This document shows positions 9,212 to 16,908 of a stretch of 64,000 nt of DNA, piece by piece. Made by a program: the position numbers and the translations under genes. This DNA comes from Lachnospiraceae bacterium. GTDB lineage: Bacteria; Bacillota; Clostridia; Lachnospirales; Lachnospiraceae. Under the pieces are notes generated by a model. That model was not told where the DNA came from, searched no databases, and was given only the letters and a program-made list of their open reading frames with translations. The DNA is taken from positions 1-64,000 of the forward strand of contig CABIZF010000007.1 in assembly GCA_902363135.1 (NCBI GenBank), written 5' to 3'. The stretch's first letter is position 1. Each line of letters begins with the position of its first letter.

Positions 9212-9240
9212 TTGCTTTTTTCCTATATTTCCAGTATACT
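9212..9240 (+). promoter_or_regulatory. promoter of the DUF624 gene
   Basis: TTGCTT (9212-9217) and TATACT (9235-9240) are 17 bp apart, about 80 bp before the ATG at 9322. Confidence 0.6.
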
Positions 9241-9321
9241 TGAGAAAGTCGGTTTCGGCATGACATATTGTGTGGGAAGTCGGCAGTCTACGACGAATTT
9301 AATAGAAAAGAGAGTGATGAA

Positions 9322-10089
9322 ATGAGTAACTTTTTCAACATGGACAATGGTCTGTTCCGTGCACTCGGCAAGCTGGCAGATCTGATGCTTCTGAACATCC
9401 TGTTTCTTGTCTGCAGCCTTCCTATTTTCACGATCGGGGCATCCTTTACCGCGATGTATTATGTGACCTTAAAGCTGGCCGAAAATGAAGAAGGCTATAT
9501 CGCCCGGGGCTTCCTGAAATCCTTCAAGCAGAATTTCAAGCAGGCAACGATCATCTGGCTGATCCTGCTGTTCTTCGGCATCGTACTTGTTCTGGATCTG
9601 CTGATCCTCAAGGATTCCACCGGAACCTTTGTGACCGTCCTGCGCGTAGTCATCACCGCAACGATGATTATATACGCCCTGATCCTGCTCTACGTGTTCC
9701 CGATTCTTGCACGCTTTTACAACTCTGTAAAGGATACCTTTAAAAATGCCTTTATCATGGCAGTCGTAAATCTTCCGAGGACCTTTGTCATGCTGGTCAT
9801 CTGTGCAGCGTCAGTGCTTGCCACCTTCCTGAACACCTATACCTTATGGTACGGTATCCTTATCTGGATGATGGCCGGTTTCGCACTCGTAGCCTTTGCG
9901 AATTCCTTTTTCTTCAAAAAGATTTTTGCAAAATACACACCGGCAGATCCGACCACGGATGAGGATCCGGATAACTGGAACCTGGATGAAATCGAAAAGA
10001 CAGAGCTTGATGTAAAAGAGGACGTGACCGCTTCGACAGAAGCAACAGATGCAGCTGCTTCTTCGAAAGACGAAACCAAACCAGAATAA
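9322..10089 (+). CDS. DUF624/YesL-family membrane protein
   Basis: This is a 255-residue integral membrane protein. It begins FNMDNGLFRALGKLADLMLLNILFLVCSLPIFTIG in the style of the YesL/DUF624 family (given here only as a family hallmark), followed by about four more hydrophobic helices. The C-terminal 50 residues form a soluble acidic tail rich in D, E, T and A. YesL proteins are usually found near carbohydrate transport genes, but their molecular role is unknown. Start: ATG at 9322 with GAGAGTG upstream, in preference to an ATG 18 codons earlier. It is transcribed alone, opposite to ileS, and ends at a strong bidirectional terminator. Confidence 0.8.
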   Translation: MSNFFNMDNGLFRALGKLADLMLLNILFLVCSLPIFTIGASFTAMYYVTLKLAENEEGYIARGFLKSFKQNFKQATIIWLILLFFGIVLVLDLLILKDSTGTFVTVLRVVITATMIIYALILLYVFPILARFYNSVKDTFKNAFIMAVVNLPRTFVMLVICAASVLATFLNTYTLWYGILIWMMAGFALVAFANSFFFKKIFAKYTPADPTTDEDPDNWNLDEIEKTELDVKEDVTASTEATDAAASSKDETKPE

Positions 10090-10093
10090 TCAG

Positions 10094-10148
10094 AAAAATA
10101 CCGGCTCCAAATCAGATCTGATATCTGAAACTGGAAGCCGGTATTTTT
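10094..10148. terminator. bidirectional intrinsic terminator
   Basis: AAAAATACCGGCT at the left pairs with AGCCGGTATTTTT at the right, with an inner CAGAT/ATCTG stem. It has a T-run on both strands, so it ends both the DUF624 gene (+) and the metallopeptidase locus (-). Confidence 0.9.
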
Positions 10149-10154
10149 ACTTTA

Positions 10155-11162
10155 TTATTTGTTCCACAGTGCGCCGTATACACTCAGAATTCTGGATGCC
10201 TGTGCGTCCGTCACTCTGGAAAGTGCGTTCTCAATCGCTGCGTAGGTCTCCGGGCGGGAATTCTTCAGCTGAGTCGGATTCAGAATGTAGTTCTTGTAGG
10301 ACTCTGCGAAGTACTCGGAGCTGCTGGATAATACATATGACTTGTTGTAGTCTGTGTACAGGGATTTTTCACGGTTGTAAATACTCTGGAACGCAGAGGA
10401 CGTATCAATGTTGCCTGCCACAAATGCTACAAAGTGTCCCAGCTCATGGTATACAGTATTGTCCGCACGCTTCAGCGTAACAGTACGGGTCCGTGCGTCA
10501 CACAGTCCGGAATAAGATACACCGGAATTGATGACAATCTTAAATCCGAGCTTCTAGAATGCGCTTGTCACATTACCGCTTACCAACGGGGCAATCTGCG
10601 TGATCGCGATCTCACCGTTCTGTGCTGCGGATGCGGTACCTGCGGTCGTCGCCTTGGTCGCGGTCGTTGTCGCTGTACCGGTTGCTGCTGCGGTTGCTGC
10701 TGCAGTACCGGTCGGTGCTACGGTCTTTATAACCGTCGTCTTTACCGTCGTCACCCGGGTATCAATCTTAGAACCCTTCTTATATGCATTTGTCACATTC
10801 GTTGCCGTCAGCGTTTCTGTCGTGGTAACATTTTTCTTAGATGACTTTACCTTCTTTTTCTTCTTTGTCACGGTCTTCCCAGCCGTCTTGTAGGTCTTCT
10901 TGGAAGCCTTTTTCATCTTAATCTTCTTTGTGGTCTTCTTTGTCTTTGTGGATCTTGTAACCTTCGGTGCCGCAAGCGGTACATCCTCATCCGGAATCTC
11001 AATACTTCCATCGGTATCTACGTAAGTAATCAGCTCCGGTACCTGATTCTGTGAATTGTAATAAGTAACGCCTCCGCCCATTGCAACCACTGCCGCAAGT
11101 GCAAGTGCCCCTGCCTTTGTCAGCTTTTTCCGAAGCGCTTCTTTCATAGCCAGCTTCTTCAT
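10155..11162 (-). pseudogene. secreted ATLF/PPEP-like zinc metallopeptidase gene interrupted by an in-frame amber codon
   Basis: Read through, the frame encodes about 335 residues. An N-terminal signal or anchor segment (KAGALALAAVVAMGGGV) is followed by a very basic K/T-rich stretch, a T/A-rich low-complexity linker, and a C-terminal peptidase domain with YHELGHF (HExxH zinc site). The C-terminal part reads SSEYFAESY...NSRPETYAAIENAL, which closely resembles the end of Clostridioides difficile PPEP-1/Zmp1 (EEFFAESF...CPQTYSFLQNL), placing it in the anthrax-lethal-factor-like family. One TAG at 10556-10554 splits linker from peptidase (TSAF-stop-KLGFKIVINSG), so only the inactive front part would normally be made. 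Both halves stay in one frame with no other damage, so this may be a recent mutation, a sequencing error or suppression. Start: ATG 11162 behind AAGGAGG. It is preceded by a c-di-GMP riboswitch. Confidence 0.8.
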
Positions 11163-11270
11163 AGTCTCTTCCTCCTTGAAATAAAAACACATCTGTAATG
11201 GTTACTGAAATAACTTTCTGATATATCATTCCCTGTATACGACTCTTTTTCATAAAAAACCATGAAAAAG

Positions 11271-11298
11271 AAAAAACCGCCTGATTTTCATCAGCGGT
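11271..11298 (-). terminator. expression-platform terminator of the c-di-GMP riboswitch
   Basis: On the minus strand ACCGCTGATGAAAATCAGGCGGT forms a hairpin followed by TTTTTTC. It lies about 70 nt after the aptamer and 110 nt before the metallopeptidase start, so it can end transcription early depending on ligand state. A further stem (CTTTTTCAT with ATGAAAAAG, about 11244-11269) directly follows. Confidence 0.75.
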
Positions 11299-11368
11299 CA
11301 CCATCTACACGCTCCAGCAAATATATGCATACTCAAAAAAATCCAACAAAATACACAATACTCCGGAA

Positions 11369-11450
11369 ATGCGGCAACCGGCTGTCATAGTCCTTCGGAC
11401 GTTAGACCCTTGGCTTTGCGTCCCCGCTTTTCAACGGGTTTGCCTTTATA
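11369..11450 (-). promoter_or_regulatory. cyclic di-GMP-I (GEMM-I) riboswitch aptamer
   Basis: The minus strand contains GGCAAACC, a GAAA-type loop, and then the GEMM hallmark GGGACGCAAAGCC, a second hairpin (GTCC-GAA-GGAC) and the closing GGTTGCCG. This order and the invariant GGGACGCAAAGCC identify the class I c-di-GMP aptamer. It lies between its own promoter (11477-11505) and an intrinsic terminator (11271-11298). It therefore controls the metallopeptidase gene by transcription termination; whether c-di-GMP turns it on or off cannot be told without folding the platform. Confidence 0.93.
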
Positions 11451-11476
11451 TCAGATATGTCTATTTCTCTTTTTCT

Positions 11477-11505
11477 ACTATAATCACTTTAACTGCCATT
11501 GTCAA
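11477..11505 (-). promoter_or_regulatory. promoter of the c-di-GMP riboswitch transcript
   Basis: On the minus strand TTGACA (11505-11500) and TATAGT (11482-11477) are 17 bp apart, directly upstream of the aptamer. Confidence 0.8.
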
Positions 11506-11554
11506 CCGCATTTTCTCATTTTTTCGCCTTTTTTCTTTTCTTTTTCAGGTTATC

Positions 11555-11563
11555 TGCTATACT
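11555..11563 (+). promoter_or_regulatory. candidate extended -10 promoter of the transglutaminase/pilus cassette
   Basis: TGCTATACT is an extended -10 element about 40 bp before the lipoprotein ATG at 11602. No good -35 is visible. It would make this unit divergent from the riboswitch transcript. Confidence 0.45.
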
Positions 11564-11601
11564 GGAGCCAGAATGATATTAAGGTCAAAAGGAGTCAACT
11601 T

Positions 11602-12540
11602 ATGATAAAGATACATTATGGCTGGCTGTTTTCCCTTCTGTTCTTTATCGCATTACTGTGTTGCAGCTGCGGTACAACAAAAAGCAATACGGACGACAGC
11701 GTCTCTGCTCCTCCCGGCTATGTCCCCGGTCAGACAAGTGTTCTGGCTCCGACCGCAGACGGAACCGTGCAGACCGGAGATGAGCCTCTGATCCTTGATT
11801 TTTCCAATGCCTCTATGGGCTATTTTATGGGGAAAGTGACAAGCGACAATACAAAAGTAAATATTCAAGTGACCGGAGAGGACGATGTGGTCTATAACTA
11901 TTTTCTGGAAACCAAAGACGACTGGACGGCATTCCCTCTCACGTCCGGGGACGGTGCCTATCTGATTCTTGCCTTTGAGGACATCGGAAACGGACAGTAT
12001 GCTTCCCTTTTCAGTTATCCACTGGATGTGACCCTGGAAAATGTGTTTCTTCCATTTCTATATCCAAACCAGTACGTAGACTTTTCCGCAGACAGCAAGC
12101 TCGTCTCCTTGGCCGCCTCACTCTCCGCAGATGCCGAGACGGATCTGGATGCACTTCGCACACTTTATGAATATGTCGTAACGACACTGACCTACGACAA
12201 TGAAAAGGCTGCCACGGTGAAAGCCGGCTATTTGCCTGACCTTGACGAAACATTAAAGACAAAAACCGGCATCTGTTTCGACTATGCAGCACTTCTGACC
12301 GCTATGCTCCGCTCCTTATCGATCCCGACCCGTCTGGCGATCGGCTACAGCGGCGATGTCAAACACGCCTGGATCGACGTCTACATTGAATCAGTCGGCT
12401 GGGTGGAAAAAGTCGCTCAGTTCGACGGAAACGAATGGAAATTCATGGATCCCACGTTTGATTCCGTCGGAAAGGACAGCGAAGCCATCCGGGAATACAT
12501 CGGTGATGCCAGCAATTATACACTCCAATATGTTTACTGA
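11602..12540 (+). CDS. transglutaminase-like cysteine protease domain lipoprotein
   Basis: This is a 312-residue exported protein. The N-terminus is a hydrophobic signal (LFSLLFFIALL) ending in a cysteine cluster CCSCG, which suggests lipid anchoring at C23 although the lipobox is not textbook. The C-terminal half is a transglutaminase-like core with Cys in KTGICFDYAAL, His in VKHAWIDVY and Asp in FMDPTFDS, the usual C-H-D triad. Such domains act as peptidases or amide-forming enzymes at the cell surface; no substrate can be named. Start: ATG 11602 behind AAAAGGAG. It heads the pilus-like cassette, with only 14 bp to the PilC/GspF gene, so it may process or crosslink the assembled surface structure (inference). 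Confidence 0.85.
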   Translation: MIKIHYGWLFSLLFFIALLCCSCGTTKSNTDDSVSAPPGYVPGQTSVLAPTADGTVQTGDEPLILDFSNASMGYFMGKVTSDNTKVNIQVTGEDDVVYNYFLETKDDWTAFPLTSGDGAYLILAFEDIGNGQYASLFSYPLDVTLENVFLPFLYPNQYVDFSADSKLVSLAASLSADAETDLDALRTLYEYVVTTLTYDNEKAATVKAGYLPDLDETLKTKTGICFDYAALLTAMLRSLSIPTRLAIGYSGDVKHAWIDVYIESVGWVEKVAQFDGNEWKFMDPTFDSVGKDSEAIREYIGDASNYTLQYVY

Positions 12541-12554
12541 CAGGAGGTTTTCTC

Positions 12555-13595
12555 ATGCAAAAAGCTCTGAATAATAATGAATTATCTTCGCTTGCAAGGC
12601 AGCTCTCCATGCTGCTCCACTCCGGCATCTCTGTACTCGAGAGTGTCTCAATTCTCCGCGAGGATGCTGTCTCTTCAGATGGAAAGGAGATTCTTGGCGG
12701 ACTCTATGAACGTCTTGAAGAGACCGGAGAATTTGCAGAAGCGATGCAGCAGACCGGATGGTTTCCTGACTATTTCCAGAAGATGACTGCGCTCGGCGAA
12801 CAGTCCGGCACCCTTGAGGAGACTATGGCTTCCCTTGCCTCCTACTATGAACGACAGGAAACCATGCTCACCAATATCCGCAATGCGCTGACCTACCCGC
12901 TTATCCTGCTCGGCATGCTCTTTGCCATTCTCTTGGTGCTCGTGACACAGGTCATGCCGGTGTTCGAAAAGGTATTCTCACAGCTTGGCATCGAAATGAC
13001 AGGTGTCACCTCCGCCGTTTTTCGGATCACGCATGTGCTGCAGGGCTGTTCCGTCGTGCTTCTGATCGGCGTGCTCACAGCAGCAGCCGCAGGCATCATC
13101 TGGCTTCGTACAGCCAGTGGACGCGCCAGACTTTTAAAGCTCATTCTGCCGCTCCCGGTCACCCGTGAAATCAGTCATCTTACGGCATGTGCACATTTTT
13201 CTGACGCACTCTCCATGGCCCTGCACTGTGGTCTGGATGTCGGTGAGAGCTTCTCCTTAGCCGGTGATGTTTCCACACAGCCACAGTTTCAGAAGCAGCT
13301 AAAAAAAGCAGAGGCGCTACAAAACGAAGGCGAAGAATTTGCCGTCTCGCTGAATAAAGCCGGCATCTACAGCGGAATGAACGCCCGCCTGCTCTCGATC
13401 GGCTTTCGCACCGGCGATGCGGAGGACGCCCTGAAGGATATTTCCATTCGCGCCGGGAAGCAGGCCGAAGAGCGACTGCAAAATGCCATTGGTAAAATCG
13501 AACCAACCATGACAGCGATTCTCTCGGTCCTGACCGGACTGATTCTCGTCTCTGTCATGCTGCCATTACTCAGTATCATGGCCGGTATCGGATGA
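12555..13595 (+). CDS. type II secretion/type IV pilus inner-membrane platform protein (PilC/GspF-like)
   Basis: This is a 346-residue platform protein on which pilus or pseudopilus subunits are assembled. Two T2SSF repeats are visible. The first is LARQLSMLLHSGISVLESVSIL, with LGEQSGTLEETM and a membrane segment after LTYPLILL; the second is FSDALSMALHCGLDVGESFSLAGD, with GFRTGDAEDALKDI and a C-terminal membrane helix (LTGLILVSVMLPLLSIMAG). That gives three membrane segments, as in GspF/PilC. Start: ATG behind CAGGAGG, 14 bp after the transglutaminase gene, so the two are translated from one mRNA. It is the most recognisable structural member of the cassette. Confidence 0.92.
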   Translation: MQKALNNNELSSLARQLSMLLHSGISVLESVSILREDAVSSDGKEILGGLYERLEETGEFAEAMQQTGWFPDYFQKMTALGEQSGTLEETMASLASYYERQETMLTNIRNALTYPLILLGMLFAILLVLVTQVMPVFEKVFSQLGIEMTGVTSAVFRITHVLQGCSVVLLIGVLTAAAAGIIWLRTASGRARLLKLILPLPVTREISHLTACAHFSDALSMALHCGLDVGESFSLAGDVSTQPQFQKQLKKAEALQNEGEEFAVSLNKAGIYSGMNARLLSIGFRTGDAEDALKDISIRAGKQAEERLQNAIGKIEPTMTAILSVLTGLILVSVMLPLLSIMAGIG

Positions 13596-13621
13596 CGCTT
13601 ACAAAAAAGGAGGCCTGACCT

Positions 13622-13954
13622 ATGAACCGTTTCAGCCAGGAACATACCCCTCATGATATCCGGCGCCGCCTGGTTCCATCTGTAGTGCTTACGCTTGGGT
13701 GTGTTCTGTTTTTGTGGAAATTTTCTTCTTCTGTCACAGAGACAACGAATCACGCGCAGATGGAGAATCTGAAGCAGGCGATCCTGCGCAGCGCTGTTCA
13801 CTGCTATGCGGTGGAGGGGATTTATCCAGCCAGCCTTTCCTATCTGGAAAAACACTACGGAATCTCATGGAACCCGGAAGAATACGCCGTCGACTACGAG
13901 GTCTTCAGCTCCAACCTCCCACCGACCGTTACGGTGATTGACCTTCGGCCGTAG
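13622..13954 (+). CDS. small membrane-anchored pseudopilin-like protein of the pilus cassette
   Basis: This 110-residue protein has one N-terminal membrane helix (SVVLTLGCVLFLW) followed by an amphipathic helix and a short globular tail. The segment ENLKQAILRSAVHCYAVEGIYPASLSYLEKHYGI has the look of a pseudopilin stem and its first loop (ALxxAI...CYAxEGxYP). No canonical prepilin peptidase site (G before F-x-x-x-E) is seen, so processing is uncertain. RBS: AAGGAGG, 27 bp after pilC. It is predicted as a minor subunit; I recognise the architecture but no named family. Confidence 0.7.
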   Translation: MNRFSQEHTPHDIRRRLVPSVVLTLGCVLFLWKFSSSVTETTNHAQMENLKQAILRSAVHCYAVEGIYPASLSYLEKHYGISWNPEEYAVDYEVFSSNLPPTVTVIDLRP

Positions 13955-14000
13955 CTGCCTGCCTGGCTTGTTTCTCACGGAAAACAAGGAGGAATTACCC

Positions 14001-14510
14001 ATGAATTCAAAACCGACAAGACACTCCATCGATACGCTCTTTACTTTTCTGCTGCTGCTTTCCTTTCTGCTCTTTTCTCTTCTGGTAGCAGGAACCGGCT
14101 CTATGGTCTATCAGAACGGAACAGACAGTCTGAATAAGAATTATACCTCCCGGATGGCGCTCTCCTATCTGGCCGAAAAGCTGCGGCAGCATGATCACAC
14201 AGACGGCGTAAATGTCAGAGAACTGGATGACATTCCGAGCCTCGTCCTGTATGAAGAACAAAACGGCACGCACTACTGCACCTACCTGTATTTCTATGAC
14301 GGGGCTCTGCGGGAGCTGTTCACGCAGGCATCCAATGTACCATCTGCAGATATGGGGACTGCGATCACCGAGCTGTCCGGATTCACTTTTTCTGTGGAAT
14401 CCGCCCCCGACGGCTCTGAATCCGTTTTGCTGATCACCGTAACGGACACAGAAGGAAGGAACAATACAGCACGGATTCATTTATCTGCTGCCGCATTGTC
14501 AAAGACCTGA
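14001..14510 (+). CDS. DUF4860-like pilus-cassette protein
   Basis: This is a 169-residue protein with one long hydrophobic helix (TLFTFLLLLSFLLFSLLVAGTGSMVY) and an exported domain with many T/S residues (YTSRMALSYLAEKLRQHD, a pseudopilin-like first helix; then LVLYEEQNGTHYCTYLYFYDGALREL). It resembles DUF4860 proteins that occur in Clostridia with PilC/PilT-like genes, a comparison from memory. The start at 14001 is set by GGAGG 9 nt upstream; a longer frame from 13938 would overlap the previous gene. The function is probably a minor pseudopilin. Confidence 0.65.
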   Translation: MNSKPTRHSIDTLFTFLLLLSFLLFSLLVAGTGSMVYQNGTDSLNKNYTSRMALSYLAEKLRQHDHTDGVNVRELDDIPSLVLYEEQNGTHYCTYLYFYDGALRELFTQASNVPSADMGTAITELSGFTFSVESAPDGSESVLLITVTDTEGRNNTARIHLSAAALSKT

Positions 14511-14581
14511 TATCCGGTCTGTTGCCCGCAGAAAGGAAGACGAAATACACTGTACGGAAATAATTTTTAAGGAGCACTAAA

Positions 14582-15046
14582 ATGAAATCATCAACATCGA
14601 ATCATTCCGGAACCCGGTTGTTTTTTATTGAATTTCTGATCGTGCTGTTTTTCTTTCTGATCATCAGTACGGTCTGTCTGCGGCTGTTCGTCCAGTCACA
14701 CAGTATGACAAAGCATACGGAAGAGCTGTTTCAGGCACAGGAGGCTGCGGCTTCAGTTGCGGAGCTGCTCGAAGCGGGGGGTGACTCTGTTTCTGTACTG
14801 CTCACTGCCTACCCGGAGGCTGTTCTGGATGATTCGGGGCTTGATCCGGTGATAACTATCTGTTTTGATCAGGATTTCCACAGCTGTTCTCCAAAAAAAG
14901 AAAGTTATTCACTTACCGTACCCCTTATTGTGGATAACCATGAGGAAAGTGCAACGATCTCCGTCTGCAAATCCTCCGGCGAAGTGATTTATACACTGGA
15001 TGTCTCGTTCCACCGGCCGCTGACGAGAAAGGAGGTGCTCTCATGA
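14582..15046 (+). CDS. prepilin-like protein of the pilus cassette
   Basis: This 154-residue protein begins with a short polar leader ending SGTRLFFIEFLIVLFFFLIISTVCLRLF. The glycine, the hydrophobic run and a glutamate near position five of the presumed mature helix imitate a type IV prepilin N-terminus, although the spacing is not canonical. The following helix (TEELFQAQEAAASVAELLEAGG) fits a pilin stem, and the rest is a small beta-rich domain. It ends by a 4-bp overlap with the next gene. It is a likely pseudopilin subunit; the processing enzyme is not encoded in this window. Confidence 0.68.
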   Translation: MKSSTSNHSGTRLFFIEFLIVLFFFLIISTVCLRLFVQSHSMTKHTEELFQAQEAAASVAELLEAGGDSVSVLLTAYPEAVLDDSGLDPVITICFDQDFHSCSPKKESYSLTVPLIVDNHEESATISVCKSSGEVIYTLDVSFHRPLTRKEVLS

Positions 15047-15546
15047 GAAGGACTTCCGGACTTTCGCTTCTGATCCTGATCTTTGTCTCTCTCTGTCTCA
15101 TTACCTTTTCCCTACTTTCGGTCTCGGAATCTAGGGCAGACCAGGCACTCGGCGAAAAAATGGCAGCACGGACAACCACCTACTACGAGGCAAACACAAA
15201 AGCCAATCAGCTGCTTTCAAAGATCGATGCACAGTTAGCGAACTATTTACGACTGTTTTCATCCGATGCATCATCTACCCCGGAAAGCAGCTACTATGAT
15301 TCCTGCCGCCAGATCGCAGATGTCATTCCGGAAGTAAGCTGGGATACCGATACACACACGGTTTCCTTTGCCATCGCCATCACCGAAAGCCAGCAGCTCG
15401 CCGTCGTGCTCGCCGTCGATTTTCCGAAAAAGGATACGGATACACTGTATCATATCACCACCTGGAAAATCGTAAATACGCAGGACTGGGCAGTTGACAC
15501 ATCTATGAAGCTGCTTCGAACCGATATGCCAGAAAGTGAAACCTGA
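15043..15546 (+). CDS. pseudopilin-like exported protein of the pilus cassette
   Basis: This is a 167-residue protein with a short basic N-terminus (MRRTSG), one hydrophobic helix (LSLLILIFVSLCLITFSLLSV), a charged helix (ESRADQALGEKMAARTTTYYEANTKANQLLSKIDAQL) and a beta-rich C-terminal part. Start ATG overlaps the previous stop (ATGA), so translation is coupled. The sequence resembles PilX/GspK-like minor pilins in layout only. The gene is followed by the large palindromic element at 15558-15749. Confidence 0.66.
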   Translation: MRRTSGLSLLILIFVSLCLITFSLLSVSESRADQALGEKMAARTTTYYEANTKANQLLSKIDAQLANYLRLFSSDASSTPESSYYDSCRQIADVIPEVSWDTDTHTVSFAIAITESQQLAVVLAVDFPKKDTDTLYHITTWKIVNTQDWAVDTSMKLLRTDMPESET

Positions 15547-15557
15547 CATCATATAAT

Positions 15558-15749
15558 ATTTGGGTCAAAAGGTATTTTGACCCAAATGATGCCTACGAAT
15601 TGCTCCGCTGCGAAGCAGCTCCCGCAATTCTGCAAACATGAGAAATCCGCTGATTTACTACGTAAATCGCTACTTTCTCATGTTTGGCGGGTCCCAAGTT
15701 CAAAAGCCTTATCATGCAAGCATGAACGGCTTTTTGACCTTTTGACCCT
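15558..15749. repeat. nested multi-hairpin palindromic element
   Basis: Four perfect or near-perfect hairpins lie in a row. The first is ATTTGGGTCAAAA with its complement (15558-15587). The second is GAATTGC...GCAATTC with an inner GCTGC/GCAGC (15597-15630). The third is AACATGAGAAA...TTTCTCATGTT with an inner GATTTAC/GTAAATC (15635-15684). The fourth is AAAAGCC...GGCTTTT with an inner CATGC/GCATG (15702-15735). An outer pair, GGGTCAAAAGGT (15562-15573) and ACCTTTTGACCC (15737-15748), encloses most of them. This organised structure fills nearly all of the 243-bp gap before the PilT-like gene. It could be a MITE-like mobile repeat or a structured RNA that limits read-through. Confidence 0.85.
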
Positions 15750-15789
15750 GGCATCATCATATTTTTCTTACGAAAGGGGATCTCCTGTC

Positions 15790-16860
15790 ATGGCTGATAT
15801 TGCCACGCTTCAGGCGACCGATATGCTGACGGCCGCTACCAACTCAAACGCATCCGACATTTTTATCGTAGCCGGACGCCCACTGACCTATAAAGTAAAT
15901 GGATTTATGCACACGAAAGGAGAACGGCTTATGCCGGATACTACCGAATCTCTGATTCGGCAGATCTATATACTCGCACAGAACCGGAAAATCGATCCTT
16001 TTCTGGAATCCGGCGATGATGACTTTTCTTTCGCGATCCCGGGATTGTCCCGCTATCGAGTGAGCACGTACAAGCAGCGTGGTTCACTCGCTGCTGTGAT
16101 CCGTGTCATCGCATTTGAGCTTCCGGATCCTGCACTGCTCGGCATCCCGGATTCGATCCTGCAGCTGACCGATCTCACAAAGGGCATGCTCCTTGTCACC
16201 GGCCCTGCCGGAAGCGGCAAGTCGACGACGCTCGCCTGCCTGATTGACCGCATCAACTCGACACGCGAAAATCACATCATCACCCTGGAGGATCCTCTGG
16301 AATTCCTGCACCACCATAAAAAAAGTATTGTCAGTCAGCGCGAAATCTCAACCGATACGGATAATTATCTGACGGCACTGCGTGCAGCGCTGCGCCAGAG
16401 CCCTGATGTCATCCTGCTCGGTGAGATGCGTGACCATGAGACGATCCAGACGGCTATGACCGCTGCGGAGACCGGACACCTTATCCTCTCCAGTCTGCAT
16501 ACAATCGGCGCCGCGAACACGATCAGCCGGATCATCGACGTCTTCGAACCATCCCAGCAGCATCAGATCGCGATGCAGCTCTCAATGGTGCTCCGCGCCG
16601 TTGTCTCCCAGCAGCTTGTCCCGGCCATCGACGGTCACATGGTTCCTGCCTTTGAGCTCATGATCATGACACCCGCCATCAGCAATATGATCCGTGACAA
16701 TAAAACACACCAGATCGATGGAATCATCTATACATCCGCAAGGGATGAAATGCACTCAATGGACAGCAGCCTTTTGCAGCTTTACCATTCGGGCACGATC
16801 ACCGCAGAAACCGCGCTGCGCTACAGTACAAATCCGGATATGCTGCGGAAAAAACTGTAA
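15790..16860 (+). CDS. pilT: PilT-like type IV pilus/secretion ATPase
   Basis: This 356-residue hexameric ATPase drives pilus retraction in PilT systems. It has an N-terminal PAS-like domain starting SNASDIFIVAGRPLTYKVNG, Walker A GPAGSGKST (residues 138-146), Asp box ITLEDPLEF, Walker B VILLGEMRD, and His box SSLHT. Length and the conserved C-terminal helices match PilT more than the longer PilB/GspE assembly ATPases, and the four-cysteine zinc motif of PilB is absent. Start: ATG at 15790 behind AAAGGGG. It is separated from the pseudopilins by the palindromic element and closes the cassette. No assembly ATPase or prepilin peptidase is found nearby, so this enzyme may be the only motor, or others are encoded elsewhere. 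Confidence 0.9.
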   Translation: MADIATLQATDMLTAATNSNASDIFIVAGRPLTYKVNGFMHTKGERLMPDTTESLIRQIYILAQNRKIDPFLESGDDDFSFAIPGLSRYRVSTYKQRGSLAAVIRVIAFELPDPALLGIPDSILQLTDLTKGMLLVTGPAGSGKSTTLACLIDRINSTRENHIITLEDPLEFLHHHKKSIVSQREISTDTDNYLTALRAALRQSPDVILLGEMRDHETIQTAMTAAETGHLILSSLHTIGAANTISRIIDVFEPSQQHQIAMQLSMVLRAVVSQQLVPAIDGHMVPAFELMIMTPAISNMIRDNKTHQIDGIIYTSARDEMHSMDSSLLQLYHSGTITAETALRYSTNPDMLRKKL

Positions 16861-16907
16861 AAAGGACGTGTGAAAAAAATTTGTTTTTTCACACGTCCTT
16901 TTTTTGC
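16858..16907. terminator. strong bidirectional terminator
   Basis: An 18-bp perfect stem (16861-16878 with 16884-16901) with core GGACGTGTG/CACACGTCC is flanked by A-run and T-run on opposite sides. It ends both the pilus cassette (+) and the ATP synthase operon (-). Confidence 0.93.
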
Positions 16908-16908
16908 T

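Noticed and set aside
10049..10480. Plus-strand frame across the terminator and metallopeptidase end
   Set aside because: It crosses a strong terminator and is antisense to a gene with clear HExxH motif.
15558..15749. CRISPR array
   Set aside because: The hairpins differ from each other in sequence and are not direct repeats with spacers, so this is not a CRISPR array; none is seen elsewhere in the window.
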